Positions 1 to 6,720 of a stretch of 64,000 bases of DNA are shown piece after piece (the stretch's first letter is position 1; every line of letters begins with the position of its first letter). Below the pieces are notes generated by a model, which did no database searches, was not told the DNA's origin, and saw nothing but the letters and a program-made list of their open reading frames with translations. Position numbers and translations under genes: made by a program. The stretch covers positions 23,126 through 87,125 of the forward strand of contig CAAGKF010000111.1 of assembly GCA_900770345.1 (NCBI GenBank). Direction: 5' to 3'. This DNA comes from Lachnospiraceae bacterium. Its GTDB lineage: Bacteria; Bacillota; Clostridia; Lachnospirales; Lachnospiraceae.

Positions 1-1
1 T

Positions 2-226
2 GACGAGTTCTTTGAAAAGGGCTATCTCGATTATGTGATCACCACCAATCTGAACTACCGCCCGAAGGAACTTCTGGAGAGAGAATGGTATCTGGAAGCA
101 GATATGAGCAAATATATGGCAGCCATCATCAATTCCCTGAATCACGACCGTTCCATCAGCGCCTCCCTGTCGCCTACAGAGAAGATTCAGAAGCTGGTTC
201 AGAAGTATCAGAACGCACGGCTGTAA
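2..226 (+). CDS. prs: Ribose-phosphate pyrophosphokinase, C-terminal fragment
   Basis: The reading frame is open from base 2, so the gene starts outside the window and only its last 74 codons are visible. PRPP synthase makes 5-phosphoribosyl diphosphate from ribose 5-phosphate and ATP, the precursor for the purine genes at the right of this window. The visible part has the TTNLNYRP segment and a tail (LEREWYLEADMSKYMA, then a helical end with EKIQKLVQKY) that I associate with the longer PRPP synthase form of Lachnospiraceae. The stop TAA at 224-226 is followed by a hairpin terminator. The catalytic domain cannot be checked, so the identity rests on the tail alone. Confidence 0.75.
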   Translation, partial: DEFFEKGYLDYVITTNLNYRPKELLEREWYLEADMSKYMAAIINSLNHDRSISASLSPTEKIQKLVQKYQNARL

Positions 227-240
227 ACTTTATAAACTGT

Positions 241-274
241 TTAAAAAGGGCCCTCCAAACGGACGGCCCTTTAA
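241..274. terminator. Bidirectional terminator between prs and pgeF
   Basis: The arms AAAGGGCC (245-252) and GGCCCTTT (265-272) are perfect complements, with an inner TCC/GGA pairing, and runs of A and T flank both sides. It lies between two convergent genes and can serve both. Confidence 0.85.
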
Positions 275-287
275 CTGTATTCCCCTG

Positions 288-1139
288 TCATCTCAGGCAC
301 AAAAATGCCCCCATGTTTCCCCGCTCTTCTCCCATTCTGCGATGGGAAAACAGATAGGCGCTGTTGCACATGGTACAAATATTGGTGGTGTATATCCTGT
401 CCTCGAAAACACCGGCTTCTTCAAAGATGATCTGATTGGCCCGCCAGAGATCCAGCTGATATTTGCCCGGCTTTCCATTAGGTGTAAAAAGTTCACCGTG
501 CCATTTCGGATCGAAAGCATTTCGAAACTCTTCCGCTACTTCTTCTCCCACTTCAAAACAATCGCGACAGATACTGGGACCGATACAGACCGTCAGATCC
601 TCCGGTCTCGTGTCAAAAGCTTTCTTCATGGCCTCCACAGTTGCCCTTCCCATACGTTTTACGGTACCTCTCCAGCCGGAATGGCTGAGTCCGATGGCTT
701 TGTGTACCGGATCTACCAGATAAAGCGGAACACAGTCAGCATAAAGGGTCACCAGAGTAAGACCGGGCACATTGGTGATCAGTCCGTCCACATCCCTGTA
801 ATCGCGCTCCCTTATTACACCCTTTCCTGCATCCGCCTCTGTCACATGGCGAACATTGACTGTATGTGTCTGATAAGATACTGCCATGCGGTCACGTTCC
901 ACCCCCAGAGCTTTCGCCATCCTGCTGTAGTTTTCCAGCACATGAGCAGGATCGTCACCCCTGCTGTAGGAAAAATCCATGGTGCCAAATTTTCCTGTGC
1001 TGACACCTCCCATGCGGGTGGAAAAGCCGTTGACAGTCAGTCCCTGCTCATCCAGCGCCCGGAAAGACAGATAAGGCACTCCTTCTTTTTCTTCTGTTGA
1101 AAATATCTGCTGTCCATTTTTATAAATCCAATCGATCAA
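288..1139 (-). CDS. pgeF: Peptidoglycan editing factor PgeF (YfiH/LACC1 family)
   Basis: 283 residues with the multicopper-oxidase-like (laccase-domain) fold signature of the YfiH family: STRMGGVS near residue 41, YADCVPLYL, LSHSGWRGT and CIGPSICRDCFEVG. Members act in the cytosol. The E. coli protein keeps peptidoglycan precursors correct, and others act on purine nucleosides. The conserved Cys and His residues of the metal site are present. The start is a TTG at 1137-1139, chosen because GAGGAGAGAGG lies just upstream. It is the last gene of the rplS-lepB-ylqF-rnhB-yraN series, 17 bases after yraN, and ends against the shared terminator with prs. Confidence 0.9.
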   Translation of the reverse strand: MIDWIYKNGQQIFSTEEKEGVPYLSFRALDEQGLTVNGFSTRMGGVSTGKFGTMDFSYSRGDDPAHVLENYSRMAKALGVERDRMAVSYQTHTVNVRHVTEADAGKGVIRERDYRDVDGLITNVPGLTLVTLYADCVPLYLVDPVHKAIGLSHSGWRGTVKRMGRATVEAMKKAFDTRPEDLTVCIGPSICRDCFEVGEEVAEEFRNAFDPKWHGELFTPNGKPGKYQLDLWRANQIIFEEAGVFEDRIYTTNICTMCNSAYLFSHRRMGEERGNMGAFLCLR

Positions 1140-1156
1140 TGGCCTCTCTCCTCAAA

Positions 1157-1498
1157 TCAAAATGCATTTTCTATAATTTCTATCTGATCCTTCAAAATAC
1201 CAACCACATCAAAACGGCAGGGCGTATCCTCCGGCAGATGATGGCTGTAAAGATAATAGGACGCCGCACTGCGGATTCGCTGCTGCTTTCGTCCGTCCAC
1301 TGCCTCAGCGGGCATACCCCATGCCGGACCGGAACGGTATTTTACCTCTGCAAATACAAGATACCTGCCGTGCCGGCAGATGAGATCCACCTCTCCCTGC
1401 CTGCATCTGTAATTTTTCTCCAAAATCTGATAGCCTTTTTTCTGTAAACAGGCAGCCGCTTCCTGTTCGTAGCGGCTGCCCACCTGTCGTCTGTTCAT
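1157..1498 (-). CDS. yraN: YraN family (UPF0102) endonuclease-like protein
   Basis: 113 residues. The frame stays open upstream of the start, but the ATG at 1496-1498 fits the family N-terminus (MNRRQVGSRYEQEAAACLQ) and has an AGAGG site. The nuclease-like core is visible: GEVDLICRHG, then FAEVKYR, the D/E-x-K pattern of restriction-endonuclease-like folds. The function is not established. It commonly sits directly after rnhB, as here, with a 4-base gap. Confidence 0.88.
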   Translation of the reverse strand: MNRRQVGSRYEQEAAACLQKKGYQILEKNYRCRQGEVDLICRHGRYLVFAEVKYRSGPAWGMPAEAVDGRKQQRIRSAASYYLYSHHLPEDTPCRFDVVGILKDQIEIIENAF

Positions 1499-1502
1499 CC
1501 TC

Positions 1503-2150
1503 TCAGACCTCTGTAAAATTTTTAATGAAGGTCCTCCGGTGGATAGGACAGGGTCCCAGCTCACGGATGGCCTGAATATGGGCAGCCGTACCGTAACCCT
1601 TGTGTTTCGCAAAGCCATAACCCGGAAAAATACTGTCATACTCAATCATCATGTGATCCCTGGTTACCTTTGCCAGGATACTGGCCGCAGCAATAGAGAC
1701 GCTCTTGGCATCCCCCTTGATGATGGGTACCTGCGGGATCTCCACCTCCGGAATCGTCACCGCGTCATTCAGCAAAAGATCCGGTTTCACACCCAGGCCG
1801 GCGATGGCCTCCCGCATGGCCTGATAAGTAGCCTGAAGGATATTGATCTCATCGATCCGGTCCGGTCCCACAATTCCGACACTCCATGCCGCCGCTTTTT
1901 CTTTAATTTCCTCAAACAGCTCTTCCCTGCGCTTCTCCGACAATTTTTTTGAGTCGTTGAGATAAAGGATCCTGCAGTCCCTGGGCAGGATCACCGCCCC
2001 TGCTGCCACCGGTCCCGCCAGCGGACCTCTCCCCGCCTCATCAATACCACAGATCAGAACACAGTCCTCATGGGCCCGTTCATACTCCTTCATGGCCTCC
2101 AGACGAGCCAGTTCTTTTTCCAGCTTTTCTCCTGTCAATGCTCTTGCCAT
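1503..2150 (-). CDS. rnhB: Ribonuclease HII
   Basis: 215 residues. RNase HII cleaves the RNA strand of RNA-DNA hybrids and single ribonucleotides in DNA. The catalytic acids can be placed: D37 and E38 in GIDEAGRGPLAGP, D129 in LLNDAV, and D165 in LAKVTRD. The KGDAKSVSIAAASI helix is intact. The segment before the start is a Lys/Glu-rich helix typical of clostridial members. It starts one base after the ylqF stop, so the pair is probably translated together. Confidence 0.95.
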   Translation of the reverse strand: MARALTGEKLEKELARLEAMKEYERAHEDCVLICGIDEAGRGPLAGPVAAGAVILPRDCRILYLNDSKKLSEKRREELFEEIKEKAAAWSVGIVGPDRIDEINILQATYQAMREAIAGLGVKPDLLLNDAVTIPEVEIPQVPIIKGDAKSVSIAAASILAKVTRDHMMIEYDSIFPGYGFAKHKGYGTAAHIQAIRELGPCPIHRRTFIKNFTEV

Positions 2151-2151
2151 C

Positions 2152-3075
2152 TTACTTTATCCTGCTCCCGTAATCTTCCGTTTTTTCCAGTGTGATACGC
2201 CCCAGCCTGCCGGACCGGAAATCGTCCAGCAAAAGAGAGGCAGCCCTTGACAGATCCAGCTCCCCGCCTTTCAAAAGGCAGGCGCGCTTCCCGGCAATCT
2301 GCTCAAGAATCTGTGCCGGATCGCTGCCGTTATTGTCTGCTGTTTTCGGCATCCCTGCCGCTTCGGCATCTGCGTCTTCGTTTTTCGGATTTCCGATCCC
2401 AAATCTTTCAAAAAGGATTCCCGGATACTCTTTTTCCAACAGTCTGATCAGCTCGCAGGCCAGCTCATCCCTGTTCAGGATCTGATCATTGATGGAACCG
2501 ATCAGAGCCAGATGCAGACCCACCTGCTGGTCCTCAAAACGCGGCCACAGGATCCCGGGCGTATCCAGAAGCTCCAGGGTCTTATTCAAACGAATCCACT
2601 GGTTTCCCTTGGTAACGCCGGGTTTGTTGCCTGTTTTGGCACAGGCCTTCCCGGCAAAGGAATTGATAAAAGTCGATTTGCCCACATTCGGTATTCCCAC
2701 TACCATAGTACGGATCGGCCGGTTCAGGATACCTCTCTTCCTGTCCCTCTCGATCTTTTCTTTACATGCCTCCTGGACCACGGACTGTACCTGTTTCAGA
2801 GTACCCTTGTTTCTGGCATCGATCTTCACAACATGGATCTTTTGGGATTCAAAAAGGGAAGCCCAGGCCGCATTGGCCGCTTCATCTGCCAGATCCGATT
2901 TATTCAGCAATACCATCCTCGCCTTTCCGGCCGCCAGCTCATCAATATCGGGATTGCGGCTGGAAAAGGGAACTCTGGCATCCACCAGCTCAATCACAAG
3001 GTCAATCAGCTTCATATCCTCCTTCATGGCCCTTTTTGCCTTTGTCATATGCCCCGGATACCACTGTATATTCAT
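2152..3075 (-). CDS. ylqF: Ribosome biogenesis GTPase YlqF (RbgA)
   Basis: 307 residues. A circularly permuted GTPase needed for late 50S subunit assembly. G4 (NKSD, 58-61) comes before G1 (GIPNVGKS, 127-134) and G3 (DTPG, 171-174), the order that defines the family, and the IQWYPGHM N-terminus is typical. A start 7 codons upstream is open, but the ATG at 3073-3075 has a well spaced AGGAG. After about residue 230 there is an acidic, Ala-rich insert (near NEDADAEAAG) that makes it somewhat longer than the B. subtilis protein. It sits between lepB and rnhB, a conserved order in Firmicutes. Confidence 0.95.
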   Translation of the reverse strand: MNIQWYPGHMTKAKRAMKEDMKLIDLVIELVDARVPFSSRNPDIDELAAGKARMVLLNKSDLADEAANAAWASLFESQKIHVVKIDARNKGTLKQVQSVVQEACKEKIERDRKRGILNRPIRTMVVGIPNVGKSTFINSFAGKACAKTGNKPGVTKGNQWIRLNKTLELLDTPGILWPRFEDQQVGLHLALIGSINDQILNRDELACELIRLLEKEYPGILFERFGIGNPKNEDADAEAAGMPKTADNNGSDPAQILEQIAGKRACLLKGGELDLSRAASLLLDDFRSGRLGRITLEKTEDYGSRIK

Positions 3076-3085
3076 TTTCCAACTC

Positions 3086-3694
3086 CTATCTGTCAATTGA
3101 GCGGATCAGGTCCAGCTTTAACAGCGGGAACATTCTCAGCCATACCTTGCCCTGAATCTGCTCTCGTTTTACGTTTCCAATATTGGGGAACCGGCTGTCC
3201 TCACTGCTGTCCCGGTTGTCACCCAGAAGAAAATATTCATCCCCGGAAAGCTGTATGGGATTCTCCGCCCGTCCGGCCAGGGATACCTGCTCCAGACCCT
3301 CCGCCGCCTCAAGAAGCTCTCCGTCAATATAAACAAAGCCGCCCCGTATCTGAACCGTTTCTCCGGGAAGGCCGATCACACGCTTTACATTTTTCTTTCT
3401 GTCGCCCCGCTCAAATACTACCACATCAAATCGCTCCGGCTTTCCTACATCATAGGCCAGCCGGTTCACCAGCACCACATCTCCGGCATCCAAAAGGGGC
3501 TGCATGGAATTGCCGGACACCTGGATCTGACCGCAGAAGCCATATACCAGGAACCAGGCGCAGGCCAGCACCACCACTATATTTACCACCCAGCTTACTG
3601 TTCTTCGAAACCAGGCAGTGTCATCATTAATATAAAAATCCACCTGCACACATCCATTCTGTCTTCCCGCAGGACAGGATCCGCAGAAGCTCAT
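3086..3694 (-). CDS. lepB: Signal peptidase I (first copy)
   Basis: About 203 residues from the ATG at 3692-3694. It cleaves signal peptides of exported proteins at the outer membrane face. One membrane segment (VVNIVVVLACAWFLVYGF, about 37-54) precedes the catalytic Ser in SGNSM (S63). The catalytic Lys lies in VKRVIGLPGE (K104), and GDNRDSSEDSR closes the fold. The start is uncertain: a further upstream ATG lies inside the rplS terminator and is unlikely, and in-frame GTG codons lie about 15 codons downstream. If the ATG is right, the N-terminus is oddly Cys-rich (MSFCGSCPAGRQNGC). A second lepB lies at 12703-13284. Confidence 0.9.
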   Translation of the reverse strand: MSFCGSCPAGRQNGCVQVDFYINDDTAWFRRTVSWVVNIVVVLACAWFLVYGFCGQIQVSGNSMQPLLDAGDVVLVNRLAYDVGKPERFDVVVFERGDRKKNVKRVIGLPGETVQIRGGFVYIDGELLEAAEGLEQVSLAGRAENPIQLSGDEYFLLGDNRDSSEDSRFPNIGNVKREQIQGKVWLRMFPLLKLDLIRSIDR

Positions 3695-3728
3695 GCAGCC
3701 AAACTGCAGTCCCAATCCCGCAGAGAAA

Positions 3729-3766
3729 GAAAGGGACAATTTGCATTATCTGCATTTGTCCCTTTT
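3729..3766 (-). terminator. Terminator after rplS
   Basis: Perfect 10-base arms AAAGGGACAA and TTGTCCCTTT (3730-3739 and 3756-3765) with an internal TGCA/TGCA pairing. On the minus strand a pyrimidine tract (CTTTCTC) follows. It separates rplS from lepB. Confidence 0.75.
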
Positions 3767-3777
3767 TAACAACCTGA

Positions 3778-4125
3778 TTATTTAACTAACTCTTTTACCT
3801 TCGCAGCCTTGCCGACTCTTGCTCTTAAGTAGTTCAGCTTCGCACGTCTTACCTTACCTCTGCGGACAACTTCGATATTGTCTACGCTTGGGGAATGTAA
3901 CGGCCAGGTCTTCTCAACGCCGATACCGTTGGAGTTCTTTCTTACAGTAAAGGTTTCTCTTGCTCCGCCATTCTGTCTCTTAATAACAGTTCCCTCGAAA
4001 ATCTGGATTCTCTCGCGGTTACCCTCTTTGATCTTGTTGTATACCTTTACGGTATCGCCAACCTTAAAGCTGGGTACAGTCTCTTTCATCTGAGCTGCTT
4101 CAATATTCTTAATAATTTCGTTCAT
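3778..4125 (-). CDS. rplS: 50S ribosomal protein L19
   Basis: 115 residues, the usual length. L19 sits at the 30S-50S interface. The family pattern is complete: FKVGDTVKVYNKIKEGNRERIQ, FEGTVIKRQ, TFTVRKNSNGIGVEKTWPLHSP and RRAKLNYLR. An open stretch upstream encodes six more codons, but the ATG at 4123-4125 has a perfect AAGGAGG eight bases away. It has its own promoter and a terminator, so it can be made separately from the lepB block downstream. Confidence 0.98.
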   Translation of the reverse strand: MNEIIKNIEAAQMKETVPSFKVGDTVKVYNKIKEGNRERIQIFEGTVIKRQNGGARETFTVRKNSNGIGVEKTWPLHSPSVDNIEVVRRGKVRRAKLNYLRARVGKAAKVKELVK

Positions 4126-4230
4126 GGTGTGAACCTCCTTCATCTATTGGATGTTCTTAATACTCTATACAGTAAAACGGCTTCACTGCAATCCGGTAAC
4201 AGAGGACCATCTATTTCTTGTCACAACGAC
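4126..4230 (-). promoter_or_regulatory. rplS leader, possible L19 autoregulatory RNA
   Basis: About 100 bases lie between the rplS promoter and its ribosome binding site. A ribosomal protein leader for L19 is known in low-GC Firmicutes. I did not fold this region, so the assignment rests on position only. Confidence 0.3.
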
Positions 4231-4232
4231 TG

Positions 4233-4261
4233 ATTCTATCACAGTTCATCAGAAAAAGCAA
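4233..4261 (-). promoter_or_regulatory. rplS promoter
   Basis: On the minus strand TTGCTT (4256-4261), a 17-base spacer, and TAGAAT (4233-4238). It lies between the stop of the CNNM gene and rplS. Confidence 0.75.
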
Positions 4262-4304
4262 GCACTTTTTTAATGACGCTGTCTCTTTCTTTCTCCTGCT
4301 GCGG

Positions 4305-5597
4305 TTACTCTTCTTTCCCTTCTCCGTCTTCCCCGATCTCATCCGGAAGATAGAGATGAACCTTGTCGATCCGGTTCTTCTCCACCTGCTCTGCCACCAG
4401 GCGGATGCCGTGATAGCTGGCCTCCTCACCCTGGGCGGGAAGATGCTGCAGAAGATCGATCAGAAGACCTCCTATGGAATCATAATCCTCGGAAGCCAGT
4501 TCCAGTCCCAGCCGGTCATTAATATCATCCAACTTCATGGAGCCTTCTACAAGGTACTCTCCTTCGCCTACTTCCACACAGGCGTCCTCCTCGTCCTCAT
4601 CATACTCATCGCGGATATCGCCTACGATCTCCTCCAGGATATCCTCCAGCGTGATCAGTCCGGCCGTAGCTCCGTACTCATCCAGCACGATCACAATATT
4701 GTTGGAGGTCTTTCTCATATCCATCATCAGCTCCGAAAGCTTCTTTGACTCAAATGTATAAAGAGGCTCTCTCAGATGCTCTCTCACGGAAAAATGCTCC
4801 CGGTCCTCAATCAGCAGCATATCCTTGATATTGATGATACCCACAACATTATCCGTATTATCCTGATATACGGGAAGACGGGTATAACGCTCCTGGCGGA
4901 ACACCTCCAGAAGCTCCTCAAAGCTTGCGTCTATATTGATAAAAGTCATATCGATTCTGGGCACCATAATATCTCTGGCTACGGAATCACCCAGATCAAA
5001 TACGTTGTTGATCATTTCCTTCTCTTCCGACTCGATCACGCCTTTTTCGTGGCCCACCTCAACAATAGTCCTCAGTTCGTCTTCTGTTATATCATCATTT
5101 GCCTTATCCGGATCCACATGCAGAAGCCGGAGAACGCACACCGCCATCTTATTGACCAGGAAAATAACCGGTGTCAGAAGAGTCATCAGCACATAGATCA
5201 CATGCCCGAACCGAAGCGCATTTTTCTCTGCTTCCAGAGTGGCAATGGTTTTTGGAGTGATCTCTCCGAAGATCAGGATCAGCAGTGTCAGAACACCGGT
5301 AGCCGCTCCGGCTGCCCTGTTGCCGAATATCTCTGTTACAAGCACCGTCAGCATGGAGGACGCGGACAGATTTACCACATTGTTGCCGATCAGAATAGCA
5401 CTGAGCATTTTCCCCTGATTTTCAGACAGCTTCATTACCCATACTGCCGCCTTGTCCCCCGCCTCCGCCAGCGTGCGGATTCGGATCTTGTTTGCCGTTG
5501 TAAGGGCAGTCTCCGCCGACGAAAAGAAAGCGGACAGGCCCAGCAAAATGATAATAATAACTAAACGTATGGCGATCGTGTCACCAGATGGATCCAA
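4305..5597 (-). CDS. CNNM/CorC-type membrane protein with CBS pair (first copy)
   Basis: About 430 residues. It has a DUF21 (CNNM) transmembrane domain at 1-190 with hydrophobic segments (IRLVIIIILLGLSAFF, LTLLILIFGEITPK), then the linker with TEDELRTIVEVGHEKGVIE. A CBS pair spans about 205-330 (DIMVPRIDM, VVGIINIKDML, VIVLDEYGATAGLITLEDILEEIVGDI) and a CorC/HlyC C-terminal domain follows. Members are linked to Mg2+ or Co2+ export. The name hemolysin is historical. The TTG at 5595-5597 is preferred because GGGAG lies nine bases upstream. An in-frame TTG three codons earlier directly abuts that GGGAG. It has its own promoter and sits between trmD and rplS. Confidence 0.88.
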   Translation of the reverse strand: MDPSGDTIAIRLVIIIILLGLSAFFSSAETALTTANKIRIRTLAEAGDKAAVWVMKLSENQGKMLSAILIGNNVVNLSASSMLTVLVTEIFGNRAAGAATGVLTLLILIFGEITPKTIATLEAEKNALRFGHVIYVLMTLLTPVIFLVNKMAVCVLRLLHVDPDKANDDITEDELRTIVEVGHEKGVIESEEKEMINNVFDLGDSVARDIMVPRIDMTFINIDASFEELLEVFRQERYTRLPVYQDNTDNVVGIINIKDMLLIEDREHFSVREHLREPLYTFESKKLSELMMDMRKTSNNIVIVLDEYGATAGLITLEDILEEIVGDIRDEYDEDEEDACVEVGEGEYLVEGSMKLDDINDRLGLELASEDYDSIGGLLIDLLQHLPAQGEEASYHGIRLVAEQVEKNRIDKVHLYLPDEIGEDGEGKEE

Positions 5598-5660
5598 AAT
5601 TATCAACTCCCGTTTTGTAAATTTGTATTAACAGTCCAAGCTGCTACGATTTTTCATGAG

Positions 5661-5689
5661 ATTGTACACTATCTTTCCCTGTCTGTCAA
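5661..5689 (-). promoter_or_regulatory. Promoter of the first CNNM gene
   Basis: On the minus strand TTGACA (5684-5689), a 17-base spacer, and TACAAT (5661-5666), a near-consensus sigma-A promoter downstream of trmD. Confidence 0.85.
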
Positions 5690-5744
5690 TGGAGAGAGCG
5701 CCCTTGTACATAATTTTATACGTTATTTTTACAGGCCTTTTACC

Positions 5745-6680
5745 TTACTGCTGCCTGTTCTTCCACAGACGCAGCTTCAGCCTGCACACCTTATAATATC
5801 CTTTGATATCCGAAAGAGCGCATTCTCCGGAAGCCATAAGCTTCTTTACCGACGCCATGGCTCGCCGACGGATCCTGGCCGACGAGGCCGGGCAGTCCAG
5901 CTCCCTCACATACCCGTCGATCAGCTGCTCCAGCTCCCCCAGCCCTTCCTCCGTTCCCCGCAGACTGTCCAGAAACTTCTGCTCCTTCAGGGTAAGGACC
6001 GCCTCCTTCAAAAGATCCGGTCGGCGCTCCAGGGTTCTCCTGATGGACTGCTCTCTTCTCCAGGCTTCAATATTTTTGTGATGACCTGTCAGGAGGACAT
6101 CCGGCACTGCCTTATCCTTATAAACCTCCGGTCTGGTATACTGAGGATATTCCAGAAGATTGTCATGAAAGGATTCCACCTCTGCCGACACCTCATTGTT
6201 CAGGACTCCGGGCACCAGACGGGAAATACAGTCGATCATGACCATGGCCGGAAGCTCTCCTCCTGTAAGCACATAGTCCCCCACCGACAGATAATCCGTA
6301 GCGATCAGCTCCAGAGCGCGTTCGTCGATTCCTTCGTAATGGCCGCAAAGGAACACCAGCTCCTCCTCCTGCGCAAGCTCCTGCGCAATGGACTGGTTGA
6401 AAACCTTTCCCTGAGGCGTCATATAGATCACCCTTGGCCGCTTTCCCAGACGGCAGCATAGATCCTCGTAGGCATCGCATACCGGCCCCGGCTGCATTAC
6501 CATGCCTGCTCCGCCGCCGTAAGGCGTGTCATCCACATGCCTGTGCTTGTCTTTGGAATAATCCCTGATATCAATGGCCTCTACCGAAATGGTGCCTTTG
6601 TCCATGGCCCGACCCGTAATGCTGGTTCCCAGGCCTCCCATGACCATATCGGGAAACAGTGTTAATATATGAAAATTCAT
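5745..6680 (-). CDS. trmD: tRNA (guanine37-N1)-methyltransferase, with C-terminal extension
   Basis: 311 residues. TrmD methylates G37 of tRNAs from S-adenosylmethionine. The SPOUT-fold motifs are all present: DDTPYGGGAGMVMQP (51-65), CGHYEGIDERALE (112-124), SVGDYVLTGGELPAM (132-146) and the basic TLERRPDLL end (216-224). The family usually stops near residue 240-255. Here about 70 basic residues follow (241-311, ending in LKLRLWKNRQQ). The ATG at 6678-6680 has TTAGGAGAG upstream. It lies 40 bases after mutS, not next to rimM and rpsP, its usual partners. Confidence 0.95.
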   Translation of the reverse strand: MNFHILTLFPDMVMGGLGTSITGRAMDKGTISVEAIDIRDYSKDKHRHVDDTPYGGGAGMVMQPGPVCDAYEDLCCRLGKRPRVIYMTPQGKVFNQSIAQELAQEEELVFLCGHYEGIDERALELIATDYLSVGDYVLTGGELPAMVMIDCISRLVPGVLNNEVSAEVESFHDNLLEYPQYTRPEVYKDKAVPDVLLTGHHKNIEAWRREQSIRRTLERRPDLLKEAVLTLKEQKFLDSLRGTEEGLGELEQLIDGYVRELDCPASSARIRRRAMASVKKLMASGECALSDIKGYYKVCRLKLRLWKNRQQ

Positions 6681-6720
6681 GTTCTCTCCTAACCGACCTT
6701 TTTCTTTCAGCTTTTTCCGC

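Noticed and set aside
342..1100. Long plus-strand open frame over pgeF
   Set aside because: It lies wholly antisense to a well-recognised gene, has no family features and no ribosome site.
4211..4429. Short Arg-rich ORF on the minus strand
   Set aside because: It is out of frame inside the 3' end of the CNNM gene and runs over the rplS promoter.
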